From contig JASJYE010000002.1 of the NCBI GenBank assembly GCA_030123645.1, forward strand, positions 1-29,918: 29,918 nt of DNA. Reading direction: 5' to 3'. Positions 5,860 to 14,400 of the stretch are shown here, one piece after another (within the stretch, counting starts at the first letter, position 1; every line of letters starts with the position of its first letter). This stretch comes from Candidatus Hydrogenedentota bacterium. GTDB lineage: Bacteria > Hydrogenedentota > Hydrogenedentia > Hydrogenedentales > GCA-2746185. A program made the position numbers and the translations under genes. Under the pieces are notes generated by a model. That model was not told the origin of the DNA. It worked only from the letters and a program-made list of their open reading frames with translations, and ran no database searches.

Positions 5860-7992
5860 ATGCCAGGCACCGGCCTCTATGCCGTCAAAGAAACGCCGAC
5901 GCAAAAGGACGACACGCAGAGCGGCGCGCCGCACTCAGAGTTGCCCGACATCACCGACCCCAACATTCACGGCGCGTGGCTGAATCACGCGGTTCGCGGT
6001 ACAGCTGAAGACTACTCGCCCGACGAAGACGACATGACAGCGGTGGGTTCACCTACGTTCCCCGCCGTTGGCGTGACCCTAAATGGCTCGGCTCAGTATC
6101 TTCGACGCGCAGAAGCCGGTTGGCGGAGCGGGGACAGTGTCGGGACGTTGGAAGGCTGGGTGACTCGCGACTCCCTTGGAGTATTTGACGCGATTTTCTG
6201 TTCAAGCGACGAAGCCGGCGCCCTCAATTTCTTTGTTATCTTCATAGACGATGTGACCAATGTTCTGAGGGTCAATACGAAAAATGGAGGCGCGACTCTC
6301 GACAACCGAGGGACTACGGTGATACCCGCCGCGCGGACGCATATTGCGATAGTAAGCGACGGCAGCAACTACTTGTTCTATGTGAATGGTGTAGTTGACA
6401 CGCTGGGCATAGAAGAGGGTAGCGGCGAGTGGATGGCAGACATTGACTTACGGGACAATGTTGTTATCGGCGCACTTGTACGAAACTCGGTTGCCCTTGA
6501 GTTCGACGGCACGCTTGATGACCTCCGTTACTACTCCGACGTGCGGACCCCGGCCGAGATACTGGCTGACTTCAACGCTGACAGCGTTTCGCAAACGATA
6601 GACCTGACAACCGGCGGCCTCGGGACTGCTGACGCCTTCAAGGGCGGCTACGTCACGAACGTAACCCGCTCCGAGACGCGCGCGATCATCAGGCACATTG
6701 ACGACAGCGTGACGCTCGAAGGCAGCCTGACCAACTGGCTCACCGGCGACGACCTCGATATCTTTGATGCGTGGAACACGGTATTTGAGGTCCGCTCACA
6801 GCTAGAGACGGATCAGGGGGCAGGCGTAGACTTCACCGATACCCAGCTGGTCGCCCTCCGCGCTGGTACGGACACCGTGAGCATCATGCTCTCGGCGCCG
6901 ACATGGTCCGCCAACACGTCCAACATCGCCGCCGCCGATGGCGATTCATCCCAAGAGGTAGACCTGACGTGGGATGCGGCGGCTCAGGCGCAGAGTGGCG
7001 ACGTCGGCTACATCGCGGAGTACCGCACGACCGCAGGCCCGGGCTCGTGGCTCGAAGCCTTCCGAACCAACGGCCTACTGGGCACCGTCTCGGGCTTGAC
7101 TGATGGCACGAGCTACGACTTCAGAGTGCGGGCATTCGCGCGCGATGCCAACGAAGCAGCCACGACGCCGACCGACACGGACACGGCAACGCCGACGGCA
7201 GTTGACACGCCCGCAGCCCCCGCAGCCCCCGCAATCACCGCAACCGACTTGCTCAATCAATCGGACGTCCGCGTTGACATCGTGGCAGACAACCCGCTGG
7301 ACGTCAGCACCATTTTCTATCAGAGCGTGCCCGGCGGCGTCTTGCAAACATGGATCAATACTGTCACGGGCTCAGGATCGGAAACCATCACTGGCCTTCT
7401 TGTGAAGCCGTATGTCATCTATGCCGAAGCAGACCGGAGCGGCGTCAACAGTCTGGCAAGCAACCTTGTATTCCTGAACGTCGTGGCGGCCGATCAATAC
7501 GCCGCGATTCGCAATGCGCTCCGCGAGTGGGTCAAAAGCGTGGTCGGGAATCCCGAGGTCATTTGGCGCGACGGCAACGCGCCGCAACCAACGCGGCAAT
7601 ATGTGTCAATCCACATGGGCCCGAGCACGGTTGTAGGCAGCGACTACCACAGTAACGCGGATTCAAGCGGCGTCGAGACAGTCATCGGCAACCGCGAATT
7701 CGTGTTCGGCATTCAGATTCATGGTCAGCCCGCGCAAGACGATGGCAGCGCATCAATCAGTATTCTCGAAAGGCTCAGGTCTTCCCTTGAAAAGCGCACG
7801 ATTCAGGATACTCTAAGAGCCGCCGGGCTGGCGTTTGTCGCCGACGAAGGGTTTGGCGACCTGGCTGGAATCGGCGGGACTGAATTCGAGGCGCGGGTCT
7901 TCAGGGACTTGCGCTTCAGGATAACGTATCGGGATACGGATGATGTAGGCTTCATCGGAACGGTCACGACCCCTGTGGCCACATATGACTAG
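5860..7992 (+). CDS. Neck/tail terminator protein fused to LamG-like and FN3-like domains
   Basis: The 710-residue protein is far longer than a normal neck terminator (about 150-190 residues). Residues about 18-240 form a LamG/concanavalin-like jelly roll, with LNGSAQYLRRAEA, SDGSNYLFYVNG and EFDGTLDDLRYY. Residues about 347-450 look like a fibronectin type III domain (VDLTWDAAA, VSGLTDGTSYDFRVRAF), and a second FN3-like part runs to about 543. Residues 544-710 match phage tail/neck terminator proteins: YAAIRNALREWV at the start, then RQYVSIHMGPS and a final FRITYRD. The N-terminal domains could decorate the neck and bind glycans. The LamG part is closely related to that in the gene at 16222. 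No frameshift separates the domains. Domain calls are by eye. Confidence 0.65.
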   Translation: MPGTGLYAVKETPTQKDDTQSGAPHSELPDITDPNIHGAWLNHAVRGTAEDYSPDEDDMTAVGSPTFPAVGVTLNGSAQYLRRAEAGWRSGDSVGTLEGWVTRDSLGVFDAIFCSSDEAGALNFFVIFIDDVTNVLRVNTKNGGATLDNRGTTVIPAARTHIAIVSDGSNYLFYVNGVVDTLGIEEGSGEWMADIDLRDNVVIGALVRNSVALEFDGTLDDLRYYSDVRTPAEILADFNADSVSQTIDLTTGGLGTADAFKGGYVTNVTRSETRAIIRHIDDSVTLEGSLTNWLTGDDLDIFDAWNTVFEVRSQLETDQGAGVDFTDTQLVALRAGTDTVSIMLSAPTWSANTSNIAAADGDSSQEVDLTWDAAAQAQSGDVGYIAEYRTTAGPGSWLEAFRTNGLLGTVSGLTDGTSYDFRVRAFARDANEAATTPTDTDTATPTAVDTPAAPAAPAITATDLLNQSDVRVDIVADNPLDVSTIFYQSVPGGVLQTWINTVTGSGSETITGLLVKPYVIYAEADRSGVNSLASNLVFLNVVAADQYAAIRNALREWVKSVVGNPEVIWRDGNAPQPTRQYVSIHMGPSTVVGSDYHSNADSSGVETVIGNREFVFGIQIHGQPAQDDGSASISILERLRSSLEKRTIQDTLRAAGLAFVADEGFGDLAGIGGTEFEARVFRDLRFRITYRDTDDVGFIGTVTTPVATYD
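5911..6760 (+). repeat. LamG-encoding repeat, copy 1 of 2
   Basis: This segment resembles 16627-17487 at both DNA and protein level. The best local match is around 6531-6572, nearly identical to about 17260-17301. Copy 1 encodes about residues 18-300 of the neck terminator fusion; copy 2 encodes about residues 136-422 of the DUF2612-like baseplate protein. The host proteins are unrelated outside the repeat. Confidence 0.8.
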
Positions 7993-8003
7993 GAGGAATC
8001 ACG

Positions 8004-9362
8004 ATGACTGAGCAAATCCGCGAGATCGTGCGGGTGAACATCACACGCGAGACGGTCGCGCTGCCCCAGACTGGATTCTCGACGCTGCCCATTGCGGGTG
8101 ACAGCGACAAGCCCCCGGCGCCCGACGTTATCGTGCTGACCTTCGATGCCGATATCGTGACCGACAACGTCATCACGCTGAAGGTCAACGGGGTTTTGAT
8201 TACTCAGAACTTCGATACCGACAACGATACCACGATGGCGGCACTCGCGACGAAGATTCAGGCCGAGTCGCCGGTCGTCACGGCAGTGGCCAGCGGTTCG
8301 CCCAATCGCGTCATCACCACTACTGCAGACGGCGACGAAACCGCGCCGGTGTTTATCACTGAAGAGATCGTCAGCGCTGGCGCATCGCAAGCCGGAATCG
8401 TGAACGTGCGGACCCCGGCCGTGCGGACGAAGACGTTCACGAGCCTCGCCGCCGTCGATGTTATCTTCGACACTACCGACCTCGAGCGCATCGCGGCCAG
8501 CATTTTCTTCGCCCAGGACCCGCACCCGACCTCCGTAAAGATCGGCCGTGTCGTCAACGGGAACGATTGGAGCGACGAAATTACTCTGATCAATAATGCG
8601 GATTCCGATTGGTACTTCATCGTCATTACCAGCCGGACGCAGGCAGACGTCGAGGACGTGTCGGTGCTCATAGAGACGCTGAAAAAGCAGTTGCACAACG
8701 CGAGTGCTGACTCGAATATCCCCGACTCCGCGGTCAGCAGTGACATCGCATCCGTCTTTGAAATCGCGGAACGAGAGCGCACCATTACGATGTTCAACGA
8801 GCTGGCGGCCAACACATATCCGGACGTTGCGTGGGTCGCGGTTTTGGCCACGAAGACCCCCGGTTCGGCAACGTGGAACTTCAAGACGCTGACCGATGTC
8901 ACGCCGTCCGACACGCTCACCGACGCGCAGCGCGACACGATACTGACCGCGAAAAACGCGAATGCCTACTTCACCGTGGGCGGTCGGGCCATCATGCGCG
9001 AAGGCAAAACTGCAAAGGGCGAGTTCATCGACCTCGTCCACGGTACGGACTTCCTCGAGAGTCAGATGACGGACGCGATCTTCGCCGTTTTGGCGGCCGC
9101 CGACAAAATCCCGTTCACGGATCAGGGGATTGCAACTGTCGAGGGCGCCATCAGGGCCACGCTCGATGACTTCATTCTCTCGGGATTCCTCGCCTCGCGG
9201 CCGGACCTGTATGACGGGCAGCCGTACAGCATATTCGTCCCGGCCGTCGCGGACGTCAGTCAGGCTGACAGGGCGAATCGCATCCTGCCGGACATCACCT
9301 TCAGGGCGACGCTTGCAGGTGCAATTCACGAGGTCGAAGTCGCGGGCACGGTGGCGGTATAG
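8004..9362 (+). CDS. Tail sheath protein (DUF3383 family)
   Basis: The 452-residue protein resembles the DUF3383 sheath family of contractile phages. It starts with an N-terminal strand (IREIVRVNITRETVALP), and the C-terminal half contains FNELAANTYPDVAWVAVLA, a LTDAQRDTILTAKNAN helix, GRAIMREGKTAKGEFIDL and the end block ITFRATLAGAIHEVEVAGTV. Sheath subunits wrap the tube and contract on infection. Residues about 41-135 carry an inserted beta module (VITLKVNGVLI then a TTMAALATKI helix) related to modules in the cement and J proteins. ATG 8004 follows an ideal AGGAGG site. The tube gene lies next, as expected. Confidence 0.85.
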   Translation: MTEQIREIVRVNITRETVALPQTGFSTLPIAGDSDKPPAPDVIVLTFDADIVTDNVITLKVNGVLITQNFDTDNDTTMAALATKIQAESPVVTAVASGSPNRVITTTADGDETAPVFITEEIVSAGASQAGIVNVRTPAVRTKTFTSLAAVDVIFDTTDLERIAASIFFAQDPHPTSVKIGRVVNGNDWSDEITLINNADSDWYFIVITSRTQADVEDVSVLIETLKKQLHNASADSNIPDSAVSSDIASVFEIAERERTITMFNELAANTYPDVAWVAVLATKTPGSATWNFKTLTDVTPSDTLTDAQRDTILTAKNANAYFTVGGRAIMREGKTAKGEFIDLVHGTDFLESQMTDAIFAVLAAADKIPFTDQGIATVEGAIRATLDDFILSGFLASRPDLYDGQPYSIFVPAVADVSQADRANRILPDITFRATLAGAIHEVEVAGTVAV

Positions 9363-9398
9363 CGCCGCCTAGCGCATAGAATGGAATGAGGTGGCGCG

Positions 9399-9809
9399 AT
9401 GAATGAGTATGGTTCAAAGAGCGTTTCGGTCGTCGTGAACGGCGTGCCGATAACCGGCATGATGGATGGCGAATTCTTGACGGTGACGCCATCAGTTGAA
9501 CCGGTCGCGTTGCATGTCGGAGCAGATGGGGAGGCCACAAGGGTCGATAACGCCGACGAGTCCGGAACCATCGTCATCCGCCTGAAGCAAACGAGCCTGT
9601 CAAACGCGGTGCTATCGGTTCTGCGCGCGACCAAGGCAACCTTTGCGATAATCATCAAAGACACGCGGGGCACGTCGATCCACGCGGGTGCCAAGGCGTT
9701 CGTCTCTGGCGCGACGGTCATATCCTACGGCCAAGTGATCACCGCCCGCGAGTGGACCATCAGCGTAGCCAAGCTCGTCGACTTCATCGGCGGGAATCCT
9801 GACATCTAG
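9399..9809 (+). CDS. Tail tube protein (DUF3277-like)
   Basis: This 136-residue protein is rich in beta strands. Landmarks are VVVNGVPITGMMDGEFLTV at the start, SGTIVIRLKQTSLSNAVLSVL in the middle and the ending REWTISVAKLVDFIGGNPDI. These match the DUF3277 tube family found next to DUF3383 sheaths. It forms the inner tube through which DNA passes. AGGTGG precedes ATG 9399. Its location between sheath and chaperone genes is the standard order. Confidence 0.8.
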   Translation: MNEYGSKSVSVVVNGVPITGMMDGEFLTVTPSVEPVALHVGADGEATRVDNADESGTIVIRLKQTSLSNAVLSVLRATKATFAIIIKDTRGTSIHAGAKAFVSGATVISYGQVITAREWTISVAKLVDFIGGNPDI

Positions 9810-9834
9810 CAGAGCAAGGGAAGGGGCGTGACTC

Positions 9835-10347
9835 GTGGGGCTGGACCCGAAAACGGAAATGATCGACGGCCATAAGTGGACGGTGTGCCCGTTCCCGGCG
9901 CGCCGGGCCATACAGCTCAAGGTCCGGCTGGCAAAGGCCATAGGGCCAGCCATAGCCGAACTGATACCGGCGTTGGGGTCACTCGGCATAGACAAGCCGG
10001 GGGTCGCCAAGGATCAGGATACCAAGGGCGAGACTAAAGCCGACGTTGAAGCCAGCACAGATGCGGCCTTGTCCGCGTTCCCCAAGGCCATGGCATGTTT
10101 AGCGGAAAATCTCGGGGAAGAGGAGTTCACGCAAACGATCCTTGACCTGATGGAATTGTCGTCCAGGGATGATACGCAGATCACGCCGGAATACTTCGAC
10201 ACCGCATTCGCGGGCAACTTCGCCGAGATGTACAAAGCGATATGGTTCATCCTCAAGGTGAACTACTCGGATTTTTTCAAGGGGCTGGGCGCGTCGAATA
10301 TTGGACGCAGCCTGAAGGCATTCCTGCCGGCAAGCCCGCAGAAGTAG
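9835..10347 (+). CDS. Tail assembly chaperone, upstream frame
   Basis: The 170-residue protein starts at GTG 9835 after a purine-rich AAGGGAAGGGG site. It lies between the tube and tape-measure genes, the invariant place of tail assembly chaperones. It is largely helical: an N-terminal beta part (DGHKWTVCPFPARRAIQLK) is followed by helices and a Lys/Asp-rich linker (residues about 60-80). Near its end, the codons GAT TTT TTC form a T TTT TTC slippery heptamer that would divert some ribosomes into the -1 frame. The short product ends FLPASPQK. It binds the tape measure during tail assembly and is usually absent from the virion (family knowledge). Confidence 0.75.
   Translation: MGLDPKTEMIDGHKWTVCPFPARRAIQLKVRLAKAIGPAIAELIPALGSLGIDKPGVAKDQDTKGETKADVEASTDAALSAFPKAMACLAENLGEEEFTQTILDLMELSSRDDTQITPEYFDTAFAGNFAEMYKAIWFILKVNYSDFFKGLGASNIGRSLKAFLPASPQK
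10272..10312 (+). promoter_or_regulatory. Programmed -1 frameshift signal
   Basis: TTTTTTC occupies 10272-10278 and is phased as T TTT TTC in the upstream chaperone frame, a canonical X XXY YYZ heptamer. A stem-loop follows: GCGTC 10291-10295 pairs with GACGC 10304-10308, extended by GGCT 10283-10286 with AGCC 10309-10312 across a bulge. Slippage leads directly into the downstream open frame. Confidence 0.7.
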
Positions 10348-10574
10348 CGGCCCAAGCGCGCGACATTGAGAAGGCGAGCGCGGGCTTGTCTGAGGACTTG
10401 CGCGCGGAAGCGCCGCTGTGGCTACTGATTGACCAAGGGAAGTGCACGCTGCGGGAACTCGAAGAGGAGTGGTCCCTTGATGATGTCAATCGCGCATTCG
10501 CAATGATGGCCTTCAAGGGCTGCATGGAACAAATGAGCATCGCGCGTTTGGCTGCGAATACGAAACGGACCTAA
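10278..10574 (+). CDS. Tail assembly chaperone, -1 frameshift extension
   Basis: This frame is open from 10242 but has no convincing ribosome site, so it is best read as the extension made after -1 slippage at 10272-10278. The predicted fusion is about 246 residues: 148 from the upstream frame, then QGAGRVEYWTQPEG and so on. The extension is helical, with SEDLRAEAPLWLLIDQGK and LRELEEEWSLDDVNRAF, ending TKRT. This mirrors lambda G/GT and equivalent chaperone pairs in other long-tailed phages. Its stop is one base before the tape-measure ATG. Confidence 0.7.
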   Translation, partial: QGAGRVEYWTQPEGIPAGKPAEVAAQARDIEKASAGLSEDLRAEAPLWLLIDQGKCTLRELEEEWSLDDVNRAFAMMAFKGCMEQMSIARLAANTKRT

Positions 10575-10575
10575 C

Positions 10576-12051
10576 ATGGCCTTCGGAGTCATCCGCGAAC
10601 TCGTGACCCGGCTGGGCTTCACGATAGATGATGCAGAGGCCCGTCGATATGAGAAGCGCCTCACAGACCTTGGCCGGAAGATCCGTGGTGTAGGGCGAAG
10701 CCTGAGCCTGTTTGTCACCCTTCCGATTGTCGCGTTGGGCGCTTCGTTCATCAAGGCGGCGGCCGACGCCGAAGAGACAGAGAACAAGTTCAAGCAAATC
10801 TTCAAGGGCATCGAGGACAAAGCCGCCGCCACGACGCAAGCCATTGCAAGGGACTTTGACCTAGCCAACGTCAGTGTTCAGGAAATGGTGAGCAGCACGG
10901 GTTCACTACTCGTGGGCTTCGGATTCACGCGCGATGCGGCCTTGGAAATGGCTAACACCGTTGCGCGAGTTGGCGCGGATATCAGCAGCCTGAATAACGT
11001 ACAGGGCGGCGCGGCGCGTGCCAGCAGGATCATAACCAAGGCGCTGCTTGGAGAAACGGAAGGGCTTAAGGCTCTCGATACCGCAATCCTTCAAGAGGAT
11101 GTCAAGAAAAAGATCGCGATACTGACCGCTCAGGGCATGACCTTCGAGACGAACCGGCAAGCCAAGGCGTTCGCAACTCTGCGATTGGTCATAGATCAAA
11201 ACCGGGACGCCATCGGAGACTACGCCCGGTCGCAAGACTCGGCGACGAATCGGTCTCGCAAACTCCGCGAACGATTCAAGGATTTGTCGGTCACGCTCGG
11301 CAAGGTGCTGTTGCCGATCTATACTGATTTCATAGAAGTCCTCACATCTGTCGTCGAGTGGCTGAATTCATTCAGCCCGGCCGGACGCAAGGCCATTGTC
11401 ATCATCGCCGGAATCGCCGCCGCGCTCGGGCCGCTTCTGATTGTACTTAGCACCGTGATTCTCGCGTTGACGGCCATCGTGGGCCTGATAGGGGCAATCC
11501 CCCTGTTGATCGCGGCCGCAATAGGGGCTGTCGCCGTTCTCGGGTTTCTGATCGGCGATGAACTCGCGGCATTCATACAGGGCCGCAAATCAGTTTTGGG
11601 CCTGATCTTCAATGCTCTGACGCAGATGTTCATCAAGGTTTTTGACGTGCTTGCCGAGCTGTTGGCCTTATTCATCAAGGTACATATAGACCCCTTGATC
11701 GCCAAGGTTCAACCGTTCCTTGATAGGCTGGCGGTAACAGGAATCTTGTTGAAGAGGGGCGGTCCGCTGCTCGCGGCGTCTGGCATAACGACGATGCTGG
11801 TACAATCGTTGCGGTCCCCCGCGGTTGATCCGATTGTAGCGGGACTGCGGAGCCAGCAGGCGCTGCAACAAATCAGGGCTTCTGACCCCGGTGGTGGGCT
11901 TCTAAGTGGTGGCATATTCAACGCCAACATCACGATCAATCCGCCCCGGGGAACATCCGAGCGCGTGATTGCCGAGATGGCCGTGGAAGAATTCCAGCGG
12001 TTTGCACAAGAAACACGATCACTCGCCGCAGCCGCAGGAACGGGCCGATGA
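10576..12051 (+). CDS. Tail tape measure protein
   Basis: The 491-residue protein has the typical tape-measure layout: an N-terminal helical region (FTIDDAEARRYEKRLTDLG), a long alpha-helical body with ADAEETENKFKQIF, then strongly hydrophobic stretches at about 275-330 that could insert in the host membrane. It ends with a helical tail (QRFAQETRSLAAAAGTGR). It sets tail length and passes into the cell during ejection. The short length predicts a short contractile tail. It follows the chaperone pair and overlaps the next gene by ATGA. Confidence 0.85.
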   Translation: MAFGVIRELVTRLGFTIDDAEARRYEKRLTDLGRKIRGVGRSLSLFVTLPIVALGASFIKAAADAEETENKFKQIFKGIEDKAAATTQAIARDFDLANVSVQEMVSSTGSLLVGFGFTRDAALEMANTVARVGADISSLNNVQGGAARASRIITKALLGETEGLKALDTAILQEDVKKKIAILTAQGMTFETNRQAKAFATLRLVIDQNRDAIGDYARSQDSATNRSRKLRERFKDLSVTLGKVLLPIYTDFIEVLTSVVEWLNSFSPAGRKAIVIIAGIAAALGPLLIVLSTVILALTAIVGLIGAIPLLIAAAIGAVAVLGFLIGDELAAFIQGRKSVLGLIFNALTQMFIKVFDVLAELLALFIKVHIDPLIAKVQPFLDRLAVTGILLKRGGPLLAASGITTMLVQSLRSPAVDPIVAGLRSQQALQQIRASDPGGGLLSGGIFNANITINPPRGTSERVIAEMAVEEFQRFAQETRSLAAAAGTGR

Positions 12052-12629
12052 TAAACATCCAGAAAGTCAATCCCGAGACCGGCCAGATTTCCGAAATCAT
12101 CCAGCTTGATGCCACGCTTGACGCCACGCTCACCCACACAATGACCGTGACCGATTTCCCGGTCGAGGACGGCGCGAACATCTCGGACCACGCGCAACAG
12201 CAACCGGCCGTGGTGACAATTCGCAGTCTGGTATCCGCGACTCCCCTACGCTTGTTTGCGTTCGGTCTGAGGCGTGGCAGGGCGCGCCCACGCCAAGCGT
12301 TTGAGATACTTGTAGAGTTGCAAAATACGCGGGAGCTCGTGCGCATAGTGACCGATCTACGGACGTATGACAACATGGCATTGACGAACTTCAGCGCGCC
12401 GCGACGGACGGATACGAAGAACGCGCTTCTATTCACCGCTACGTTCCGAGAAGTCAGGATCGTGTCTTCTGAGATAGTGACTCTATCGCCCGATCAGGAC
12501 GCGCAAGAGACTGCCACGAAAAAAGAAGAGGGCGGGAAGATCACGACTGACCCCGACGTGCCCAAGGCTACGGAAGCCAAGGCGTCTCTTCTGTTCCGCG
12601 CGCTGCAGGGAGTGGGGGTCCTCGAATGA
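12048..12629 (+). CDS. Dit-like baseplate protein
   Basis: The 193-residue protein has an N-terminal region with TMTVTDFPVEDGANISDHAQ and PAVVTIRSLVS, the pattern of Dit-like phage tail proteins (FPVEDGA.ISDH). The middle is a beta/alpha domain with RPRQAFEILVELQN and LVRIVTDLRTYDNMALT; the C-terminus (about 145-175) is charged and probably flexible. It would link tube or tape-measure end to the baseplate hub. It overlaps both neighbours by ATGA, so translation is coupled. Confidence 0.7.
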   Translation: MINIQKVNPETGQISEIIQLDATLDATLTHTMTVTDFPVEDGANISDHAQQQPAVVTIRSLVSATPLRLFAFGLRRGRARPRQAFEILVELQNTRELVRIVTDLRTYDNMALTNFSAPRRTDTKNALLFTATFREVRIVSSEIVTLSPDQDAQETATKKEEGGKITTDPDVPKATEAKASLLFRALQGVGVLE

Positions 12630-12955
12630 TAATCATCCCCGTTCGCGCAGTTGCGGAATACTCCATAGACGTAGACCTTGACGCGCGCCCGTTCACGATG
12701 ATATTCAAGTGGAATTTCCGGGGTCAGTATTGGACCGTGGAGTTCACGACCCGCGAGGATGTCTTGATTCATGGGGCAATCAAGGTCGTGCCGGACTATG
12801 ACCTGTTGCACAATACCCGGCACATCGCTGCGTTGCCGCAAGGTATCCTGATGATCGTAGATACCACGGAATCCGGCGACCCCATTGTCTTCGCCGATCT
12901 TGGCGAGCGATTGCAGTTGGTATATACACCGGAGGCAGACCTTGCCGAACTTTGA
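12626..12955 (+). CDS. Baseplate plug protein (Pam3 gp18-like)
   Basis: The protein has 109 residues: a small beta-barrel-like sequence with IIIPVRAVAEYSIDVDLD, FTMIFKWNFRGQYWTVEFT and the closing FADLGERLQLVYTP. This matches the small plug family described for the cyanophage Pam3 baseplate and widespread in simple contractile tails. It sits between the Dit-like and hub genes, which is the expected place. It starts with an ATGA overlap, and its last codons overlap the TTG start of the hub gene. Confidence 0.7.
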   Translation: MIIIPVRAVAEYSIDVDLDARPFTMIFKWNFRGQYWTVEFTTREDVLIHGAIKVVPDYDLLHNTRHIAALPQGILMIVDTTESGDPIVFADLGERLQLVYTPEADLAEL

Positions 12956-13796
12956 TCGTTTCGCCATCGTGCGAGTAGGGTCACGCGGCGCGAAAGCCTT
13001 TGAGTTCGCGAATCAGCGCGTGGTATTCAACATCACGAAATCAGATCAACCGACGCCGAACTCGGGGACGATATCCATATTCAATCTCGCGGAATTCAGC
13101 CGGGACAAAATCCGAAACATCGGCGATGCGGTAGAGTTGGAGGCCGGATATCGGCAGGACACAGTTGGCGGGCGACTCGTGATATCAGCCGACGTTTTGG
13201 ACATCGTGACAGAGAAGGCCGGGAGCGACCTGATTACGACGATCCGGCTGGGCGATGGCGTCGAGTTTCTAAAGTCCCTCAAGGCTGCGTATTCCTTCAA
13301 GCCCGGCACATCGGTCAAGACGATACTTACAAAGTTGGCCAAGGATGCGGGCATAACGCTCAAGAGTCTGAGCGGGGTGCTCGATGCAACCTACGCCAAC
13401 GGCTTCTCGGAAATGGGGCCGCTCGGGGATATACTTGACAAGCTCGTTGGCAAGCTGGGCGCACAGTGGAGCTTCCAGAATAACGAGTTACAGATTATTC
13501 CGAAGCTGGGAAGCAATGACAGTCCGGTATTCAAGCTGTCGAACAAAACCGACATGGTCGGGATACCGACGCGCGACGTGGATACGTCCAACGTCACGCC
13601 AACGCCACAGTCGGACGGCTGGAAGGTTGTCACCTTGCTCAAGCCGGAGCTCGGGCCGGGGGACCGTGTTGTGATCGAAAGTGAAGTCACTGACGCGAGC
13701 GGCATCTACCATATCAAAGAGGTCACGCACTCGGGCGATACATTCGCGGGAGACTGGACATCTACGCTGCGCGTTCGGGAGTCAAGCAATGCCTGA
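12942..13796 (+). CDS. Baseplate hub protein (gp27/phage protein D-like)
   Basis: I place the start at TTG 12942 because GGAGG at 12931-12935 lies six bases upstream; the longer frame from 12885 would overlap the plug gene by 71 bases and has no such site. The product is 284 residues. It shows ITKSDQPTPNSGTISIFNLA near the N-terminus, a central domain with FKPGTSVKTILTKLAKDAGI and PLGDILDKLVGKLGAQWSF, and a final beta part with IYHIKEVTHSGDTFAGDW. This is the typical hub layout that joins the tail tube to the spike. The following gene encodes the spike. Confidence 0.75.
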   Translation: MPNFDRFAIVRVGSRGAKAFEFANQRVVFNITKSDQPTPNSGTISIFNLAEFSRDKIRNIGDAVELEAGYRQDTVGGRLVISADVLDIVTEKAGSDLITTIRLGDGVEFLKSLKAAYSFKPGTSVKTILTKLAKDAGITLKSLSGVLDATYANGFSEMGPLGDILDKLVGKLGAQWSFQNNELQIIPKLGSNDSPVFKLSNKTDMVGIPTRDVDTSNVTPTPQSDGWKVVTLLKPELGPGDRVVIESEVTDASGIYHIKEVTHSGDTFAGDWTSTLRVRESSNA

Positions 13797-14400
13797 CAGC
13801 CTGATTGATCAAATACTTGACGTGGTCGATGGCAAGCTTTTGGCCATGAATACCGCTCTTCCCGGCGAGGTCGTTTCCTATGACTCGGCAACGGGCAAGG
13901 CCGAAGTCCGAGCACTCGTGAAGTTGAAGTATGGCGACGGTACGATCCTGACGCCGCCGGTCATTTCCAATGTACCGATCATTCTGCCGCGGACTGCTAC
14001 CGCAAGCCTGACTCTGCCGATAGCCAAGGGGGACCAGGTCTTGATTATCTTCTCTCAGTGGTCAATCGACCGGTGGGCCTCCGAGGGCGGCCTTGTCGAA
14101 TCAGGCGATGCGCGCCATCACTCGATGTCTGATGCGTTTGCCATCCCAGGAGCATTCAGTTTCAAGATGGGCACGACCGGCGAGAGCGGGACCGTGTTGA
14201 AGGACGGCAGTACGAAGGTCAAAATTGACGGGGAAAAGGTAGCCATCGGTAATACCACAACGGAACTGCTTCAAGAAATCGCTACGGCGCTGAATGACAT
14301 AGGCACATCTGTCACGCCGTCACTCGGCGCGCCGCTGTCAAACTCAGTCGCCATACTAGCATCGGCGGCCAAGATACAAGCATTAGCAGGGAGTCTCTAA
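13789..14400 (+). CDS. Membrane-puncturing spike protein (Gp138 N-terminal/gpV type)
   Basis: The start at ATG 13789 (203 residues) is supported by GGGAG at 13777-13781 and by MPDSLIDQILDVV, a usual beginning for this family. An OB-fold-like region follows: PGEVVSYDSATGKAEVRAL, then NVPIILPRTAT and PIAKGDQVLIIFSQWSIDRW. After HHSMSDAFAIPG comes a short beta-helix-like part with GTVLKDGSTKVKIDGEKVAIG. These proteins form the trimeric tail tip that pierces the outer membrane. The gene lies after the hub and before the gp25-like wedge, as expected. Confidence 0.8.
   Translation: MPDSLIDQILDVVDGKLLAMNTALPGEVVSYDSATGKAEVRALVKLKYGDGTILTPPVISNVPIILPRTATASLTLPIAKGDQVLIIFSQWSIDRWASEGGLVESGDARHHSMSDAFAIPGAFSFKMGTTGESGTVLKDGSTKVKIDGEKVAIGNTTTELLQEIATALNDIGTSVTPSLGAPLSNSVAILASAAKIQALAGSL

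Noticed and set aside
7989..9329. 446-residue open frame on the minus strand
   Set aside because: It is antiparallel to the clear tail sheath gene, has Arg/Val/Asp-rich composition with no recognisable motif, and is the usual shadow of a GC-rich gene.
12885..12941. Longer hub protein starting at 12885
   Set aside because: It would overlap the plug gene by 71 bases without a ribosome site, while TTG 12942 has GGAGG six bases upstream.
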